Shown one piece after another: positions 6,137-9,008 of a stretch of 9,008 nt of DNA. Under the pieces are notes generated by a model. It did not search any database. It worked only from the letters and a program-made list of their open reading frames with translations, and was not told the origin of the DNA. Both the position numbers and the translations under genes were made by a program. Positions within the stretch are counted from its first letter, which is position 1. Each line of letters opens with the position of its first letter. This stretch comes from Candidatus Krumholzibacteriia bacterium (GTDB taxonomy: Bacteria; Krumholzibacteriota; Krumholzibacteriia; LZORAL124-64-63): NCBI GenBank assembly GCA_030590265.1, contig JAUUYW010000117.1, positions 1 through 9,008 of the forward strand. Direction: 5' to 3'.

Positions 6137-9008
6137 TCACAATCCTTCCGCCATAAAAAATTCCGTCCCAAGCTCCAGCATCTGAATAGCCATCAATCGT
6201 CCATCAGGCGAAGGGAATGGTTTGTTGGGCCATGTAGTATTTGATGTCCACAACAGCTCACTGGATCCACTCACCGGATCTATTCGTCCAATCCAATATG
6301 TTGCCTCCGGATTCAGCATTCCTGTGCAATAAACCCATTGGCCATCTGCAGACCAGGTTACATCTTGAATGCGTCCAAGATCGCAGGCAATGCTTCTGGT
6401 GCTCTTATTCTCCAAACTAAAAACAGAGAATTCTTCAGGCCCAATCACGTAGGCAAGTTGTTGACCATCAGGTGATAAATCCACCCCCGATAAGGAGATC
6501 TTAACCGGCTGGTCGTCCCCGAGGGAAATCCGCAGGGAGTCTGGTCCGACACCTCCGGAGGGTGTGACCTCAGTGACCACCAAGTCCGAACCCTGCTGTG
6601 AAAACAAATAGCAACTACCCGAACCGTTTGTCGGAGTGCTGGTACCTTTTAAAACATTCAAAGGAGGCATCAAAAACCCTAGGTCAAGGGCAGGGCCACC
6701 ATTCAGGGAAATGGAATGCAGGGAACCACCTTCGTTGAAAAAAAACAAATTCTTCCCGTCAGGCGAAAGACAGAGAGGATGAGCATTTTCAGGTCCGCAA
6801 AGCAGAGGTGTGAACTCTCCGGTGAAAATATTCTGGGTCAAAACATCGGTGTCGTTATTGCCCCTTGTCTCACGGATCAACACTGATTCCCCATCAGGAG
6901 TCCAGGCTATGGGCCGCCCAGGCCAACCACTGAGAGCAAGATTTTTCCTTTTTAACAGACCGTCGGAATCAAATTCAAACAACCAGGGCCGTCGTTTGCG
7001 TTGAAGACCCTGAAAAACAAGACGGTTGGTTGAAGGAGAGAAAGACAGGTTGTGGACAATCCTCCCTGGCATGGCCAAAATTCGCTGGGGTTTGCCGGAA
7101 GCAACAAGGCTGCCTTGGTCCACGGAAATGGTCCACAAATCCACATCCTGTTCGGCAAAATCCCTATACATAGAAAAAACCAGCCGCCCATCCGGGAGCC
7201 AGACCAAATTGAAACCCCACCAGTTGAGAAGCAGGTCTTCCATCAAGACGGACGATTCGCCCATGAGGTTTGTGCATTCCAGGGATTCATGGAGGTTGGG
7301 CACTGCCCGGGTGAATGCCAGACGATGGTTGCGAGGGCCCCAGGCTGGATAGGAGAGTATCTCATTATTTTCAGCCATGATCACTGAACGGATTTTGGCG
7401 GTTTCTAGATCCAGAATCGCCAATTCCCATTTCTTGTTCCTCAGGATTGCAGCTGATTTTCCGTCCGGTGAAAGGATTGGCGAGAGGGGCTCATCCCCTT
7501 GGTGAATGATGGTTTCGGTATGGGTGGTCAGATCAAGTCGAACGGTTCGGTATTCCTCTCCATCAATCAGGAATTCCACAAGCAATTCATTTCCGGATGG
7601 AAACCAATGAACGAGGCAGGATTCCCGTTGGCCGGCAATAGCGGGCACAATGATTTTTTCTTCCCTTGAATCCAGGCTTTGGATTATCACATTACCGGCC
7701 CGGTCGGAGATGGCCATTCTGAGACCATCGGGGGACAGCTCCAGATAGGACTGTGACAATGTCATACCCGATTCCGCAGTGAGCTGTATCAAGCGCGGCG
7801 TGTGCAAAACGATGGAACTCCCATGAGGGAAAAGAAACCAGGCAGCCAGAAGCACCACCGCAGCCACACCCATGAGGCCCAGGGCAAAATCTCGTTTTCT
7901 CTTGAGTGCTTTGCCCAGCCGGTAAAAGGTTGTTACAGGACGGGCAAGGATCAGTTCGCCGTGGAGATGACGTTGAATGTCCTCTGCGAGCTCTTGTGCC
8001 GACCCATATCTTCGATCGGGTTCTTTGGCCAGGGCTTTTTGAGTGATGATCTCAAGGTCGCCCTGAAGATTGGGTTGGATGGTTCCAAGTCCCACTGGAT
8101 CCACGTGATTGATCTGGCGCAGTGCCTCACTGATCCCCAAACCGTCAACTTTCAAGGGGAGTTCGCCAGCCAGCAACTCATATAAGATGACGCCCATTTG
8201 GTAGATGTCGGAACGGGAATCCAATTCTTCGGCGGTTCCTGAAGCCTGTTCGGGACTCATGTAGGCCAAGGTACCCACCAATTGCCCAGGCAGAGTATGG
8301 GACGACTGGCCGGTAAAGCTGTCATTGGTAACCCTCGCCACTCCGAAGTCCAGGATCTTCGGCTGGCAGGTTTTGTCTTCCCTTTCCACCACCAGGATGT
8401 TGGCCGGTTTCAGGTCCCGGTGAATGATCCCGTGTTCGTGGGCAAAATGCAGGGCCTCACAAATGGAAAGGACCAGTTCCAGACGCTTTTTAAGGGGGAG
8501 TTTTCTTTGCCGCGAATATTCGGTCAGGGTCATCCCTGGCACATATTCCATGGCAAAGAAAGAATAACCATCATCAGTTGTGCCGGCTTCGTGGATTTGA
8601 GCGATGCCAGGGTGGTTTAAGAGGCCCAGGACTTCGATCTCCAGTTTGAAGCGCTGGCGATGGCTTGAGTCTATGAGTTCCGGGCGCAGAATTTTTAAGG
8701 CCACATGGCGTTTTGGTTCATCCTGTTGGGCCAGGAACACTTGTCCCATTCCACCGAGGCCAAGGGATCGGATGAGTTGATAGTGTCCCAACCGGGTTCC
8801 GAGAGTTGGAGGTGTGGGAAAGATCGGCTGATTCAGAGGTGGGGAAGGTTGCAGGAATTCTCCCATCCCTTCGTTATCAATGGCAAGCAGGCTGTCTACG
8901 AGTTCACGCAAGTCAGTGTTGTCGGCACACTCCAGGTCAAGAAAAGCTGGGCGCTCTCCGGCTGGCATTTTGATGCAGGCACGGAAAAGGATTTCGGCTT
9001 GTGCCAGC
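6137..9008 (-). CDS. Membrane-bound Ser/Thr protein kinase with C-terminal WD40-like (PD40) beta-propeller; 5' end beyond the window
   Basis: A eukaryote-like (Hanks-type, PknB-like) Ser/Thr kinase. Residues are numbered from the Met codon at 8968-8966. The kinase domain spans about 62-330. It has glycine loop GLGGMG at 70-75, catalytic Lys92 in VALKIL, likely helix-C Glu110, HRDLKPAN at 183-190 with Asp185, DFG at 207-209, SPE at 238-240, and DIYQMGVILYELLAGELP. All catalytic residues are present, so it should be active. A basic stretch (354-359) precedes one membrane helix at about 361-380, placing the kinase in the cytoplasm and the remaining 560 or so residues outside. The outer part repeats the S-P-D-G signature of PD40/TolB-like propeller blades at 412, 500, 735, 832 and 920, with variants at 591, 690 and 873. 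It probably binds a ligand or protein, but nothing shows which. The Met at 8968 is probably internal: the frame stays open for 13 more codons to the edge (LAQAEILFRACIK), no ribosome site precedes it, and the family motif begins upstream. Converges on nuoN; no evident terminator of its own. Confidence 0.93.
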   Translation of the reverse strand, partial: LAQAEILFRACIKMPAGERPAFLDLECADNTDLRELVDSLLAIDNEGMGEFLQPSPPLNQPIFPTPPTLGTRLGHYQLIRSLGLGGMGQVFLAQQDEPKRHVALKILRPELIDSSHRQRFKLEIEVLGLLNHPGIAQIHEAGTTDDGYSFFAMEYVPGMTLTEYSRQRKLPLKKRLELVLSICEALHFAHEHGIIHRDLKPANILVVEREDKTCQPKILDFGVARVTNDSFTGQSSHTLPGQLVGTLAYMSPEQASGTAEELDSRSDIYQMGVILYELLAGELPLKVDGLGISEALRQINHVDPVGLGTIQPNLQGDLEIITQKALAKEPDRRYGSAQELAEDIQRHLHGELILARPVTTFYRLGKALKRKRDFALGLMGVAAVVLLAAWFLFPHGSSIVLHTPRLIQLTAESGMTLSQSYLELSPDGLRMAISDRAGNVIIQSLDSREEKIIVPAIAGQRESCLVHWFPSGNELLVEFLIDGEEYRTVRLDLTTHTETIIHQGDEPLSPILSPDGKSAAILRNKKWELAILDLETAKIRSVIMAENNEILSYPAWGPRNHRLAFTRAVPNLHESLECTNLMGESSVLMEDLLLNWWGFNLVWLPDGRLVFSMYRDFAEQDVDLWTISVDQGSLVASGKPQRILAMPGRIVHNLSFSPSTNRLVFQGLQRKRRPWLFEFDSDGLLKRKNLALSGWPGRPIAWTPDGESVLIRETRGNNDTDVLTQNIFTGEFTPLLCGPENAHPLCLSPDGKNLFFFNEGGSLHSISLNGGPALDLGFLMPPLNVLKGTSTPTNGSGSCYLFSQQGSDLVVTEVTPSGGVGPDSLRISLGDDQPVKISLSGVDLSPDGQQLAYVIGPEEFSVFSLENKSTRSIACDLGRIQDVTWSADGQWVYCTGMLNPEATYWIGRIDPVSGSSELLWTSNTTWPNKPFPSPDGRLMAIQMLELGTEFFMAEGL

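Noticed and set aside
7802..8185. + strand open frame of 127 codons inside the kinase gene
   Set aside because: It lies opposite the conserved kinase domain and membrane helix, has no recognisable motif or ribosome site, and is a shadow of the - strand gene.
6137..9008. Functional link between the kinase and complex I (kinase regulating NDH-1)
   Set aside because: The genes are convergent and separated by a strong terminator, so they are not co-transcribed. Adjacency alone is not evidence.

Overview
The window holds the 3' end of a respiratory complex I operon on the + strand and, facing it from the other side, a large membrane-bound Ser/Thr protein kinase gene on the - strand that runs off the right edge. 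The mix suggests a free-living Gram-negative-type bacterium of moderately high G+C that respires through a 14-subunit-type NDH-1. Eukaryote-like kinases with a C-terminal beta-propeller are typical of Acidobacteriota, Planctomycetota, Gemmatimonadota and several candidate phyla. Sequence reading alone does not place the genome more precisely.

Bases 1-6046: five tightly packed genes, nuoJ-nuoK-nuoL-nuoM-nuoN, encode the membrane-arm subunits. nuoJ and nuoK overlap by four bases (ATGA). The other gaps are roughly 15-45 bases, and each start has a purine-rich ribosome binding site. NuoL, NuoM and NuoN are the three antiporter-like proton-pumping subunits; NuoJ and NuoK form part of the proton path linking them to the quinone site. 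All the key charged membrane residues I could look for are present, so the pump should be functional. The peripheral-arm genes (nuoA-I or equivalents) and the operon promoter would lie to the left, outside the window. The operon ends in a strong rho-independent terminator at 6075-6113.

Bases 6047-6136: the convergent intergenic space. It contains the terminator and nothing else I can support.

Bases 6137-9008 (- strand): one open frame encodes an N-terminal cytoplasmic kinase domain with a complete set of catalytic motifs, a single membrane helix, and a long C-terminal domain made of repeats of the WD40-like/TolB-like type (recurring S-P-D-G signature). The frame stays open to the window edge, so the true start and the promoter lie outside. 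There is no evident functional link between the kinase and complex I beyond adjacency.

I found no mobile element, CRISPR array, RNA gene or clearly novel system. The points most worth a second look are the truncated sensor kinase and what lies upstream of it, an internal duplication plus a His-rich loop in NuoL, and a change of codon usage toward the end of nuoN.
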